DNA of 5,925 nt from contig JAHFRX010000101.1 in NCBI GenBank assembly GCA_023266075.1, positions 1 through 5,925 of the forward strand. Direction: 5' to 3'. The stretch comes from Legionellaceae bacterium. Lineage in GTDB: Bacteria > Pseudomonadota > Gammaproteobacteria > Legionellales > Legionellaceae. Shown piece after piece: positions 5,540 through 5,925 of this stretch. Every line of letters begins with the position of its first letter. The stretch's first letter is position 1. Both the position numbers and the translations under genes were made by a program. The notes under the pieces were generated by a model. The model was not told the DNA's origin. It ran no database searches and saw nothing but the letters and a program-made list of their open reading frames with translations.

Positions 5540-5925
5540 ATGTCGCACCAAACAGGTATTGCAAGACCCTACGCAAAAGCAATCTTTGAACATGCAAAGG
5601 CTTCTGGTGAGCTCTCATTGTGGTCCATCTGTTTAGCTGGTTTTTCTCAACTGATGCAGGATGAGGCGCTGGTTGCCTTGCTGAAAAATCCAACATTGGA
5701 AGTTGAAACACAGGCTGAAATTTTAGTCAGCCTTGGTCAACAAATGATGCCTGAGCTGCCAAAGCATGTGGGTCAGCTTATCAACGTATTGCTTACGAAT
5801 AAGCGTCTTTCTGCATTGCGTGATATTGCAGAGATTTATGAGAAGTTGAAAGCGGACTGTGAGTGTACGCTGACAGTTGAAGTATGCTCAGTTACAGCAT
5901 TAACGTCGCAGCAAAAGAAACGATT
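5540..5925 (+). CDS. atpH: ATP synthase F1 subunit delta (partial, runs off the window)
   Basis: Subunit delta sits on top of F1 and links it to the b-subunit stalk. The visible 128 residues (the family is usually near 178) begin MSHQTGIARPYAKAIFEHA, the typical start of the delta N-terminal domain, followed by the helical bundle (to about 105). The conserved NVLLTNKRLSALRDI segment (82-96) leads into the beta-type region LTVEVCSVTALTSQQ (111-125), where the family has a similar VEV-SA-PLT pattern. The ATG at 5540 is 2 nt after the atpF stop, with GAAGAG (5526-5531) in the end of atpF as ribosome binding site, so the two are probably coupled. It has four Cys (31, 107, 109, 116), three of them clustered. 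The C-terminus and the rest of F1 (atpA onward) lie outside. Confidence 0.96.
   Translation, partial: MSHQTGIARPYAKAIFEHAKASGELSLWSICLAGFSQLMQDEALVALLKNPTLEVETQAEILVSLGQQMMPELPKHVGQLINVLLTNKRLSALRDIAEIYEKLKADCECTLTVEVCSVTALTSQQKKR

Noticed and set aside
1..5925. A previously undescribed system, mobile element, CRISPR array or RNA gene
   Set aside because: Every long stretch is explained by recognised housekeeping-type genes; no transposase, terminal repeats, tRNA-like fold or spaced repeats were seen. The unusual points are residue-level and contextual.

Overview
The window is a fully coding stretch of a Gram-negative chromosome, most likely a gammaproteobacterium. The evidence is an ATP synthase operon in the order atpI-atpB-atpE-atpF-atpH with subunits very close to the E. 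coli type, a lipid A acyltransferase of the LpxD family, and a PolA with the usual N-terminal 5'-3' exonuclease. The DNA is AT-leaning, with many A/T-ending codons, which would fit a Legionellales/Coxiellaceae-like or similar low-GC lineage. That placement is a guess; nothing in the window fixes the genus.

Layout: two transcription units diverge from a 149-bp intergenic region (3349-3497). Leftward (- strand) run a FabB/FabF-like 3-oxoacyl-ACP synthase (2125-3348), lpxD (1012-2061) and polA (1-1007, cut by the window edge). lpxD and polA are separated by 4 nt, and the polA ribosome binding site lies in the last codons of lpxD. Rightward (+ strand) run atpI (3498-3881), atpB (3886-4722), atpE (4753-5022), atpF (5067-5537) and atpH (5540 to the end, cut). 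Both units have a recognisable sigma70-type promoter in the shared region, back to back with about 20 bp between their -35 boxes.

How the genes work together: the + strand unit encodes the membrane Fo sector (a, c, b), the accessory protein I and the start of F1 (delta). The atpE leader looks like a strong translation-initiation region, as expected for the subunit needed in most copies. On the - strand, the condensing enzyme and LpxD form a plausible pair, one extending an acyl-ACP chain and the other transferring a 3-hydroxyacyl chain from ACP to UDP-glucosamine in lipid A synthesis. This is not the usual bamA-skp-lpxD-fabZ-lpxA-lpxB context, so this lpxD may be a second copy.

No mobile element, CRISPR array, tRNA or rRNA was seen, and no clearly new system. 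The points most worth a second look are (i) loss of the Asp-x-Glu proofreading motif in PolA, (ii) the KAS-LpxD pair, with substitutions at LpxD positions that set acyl-chain length and bind the nucleotide, (iii) the altered gating loop of the KAS, and (iv) regulatory details: a GC-rich discriminator at the atp promoter, a dyad over the KAS promoter -10, an E. coli-like atpE leader and a hairpin between atpE and atpF.
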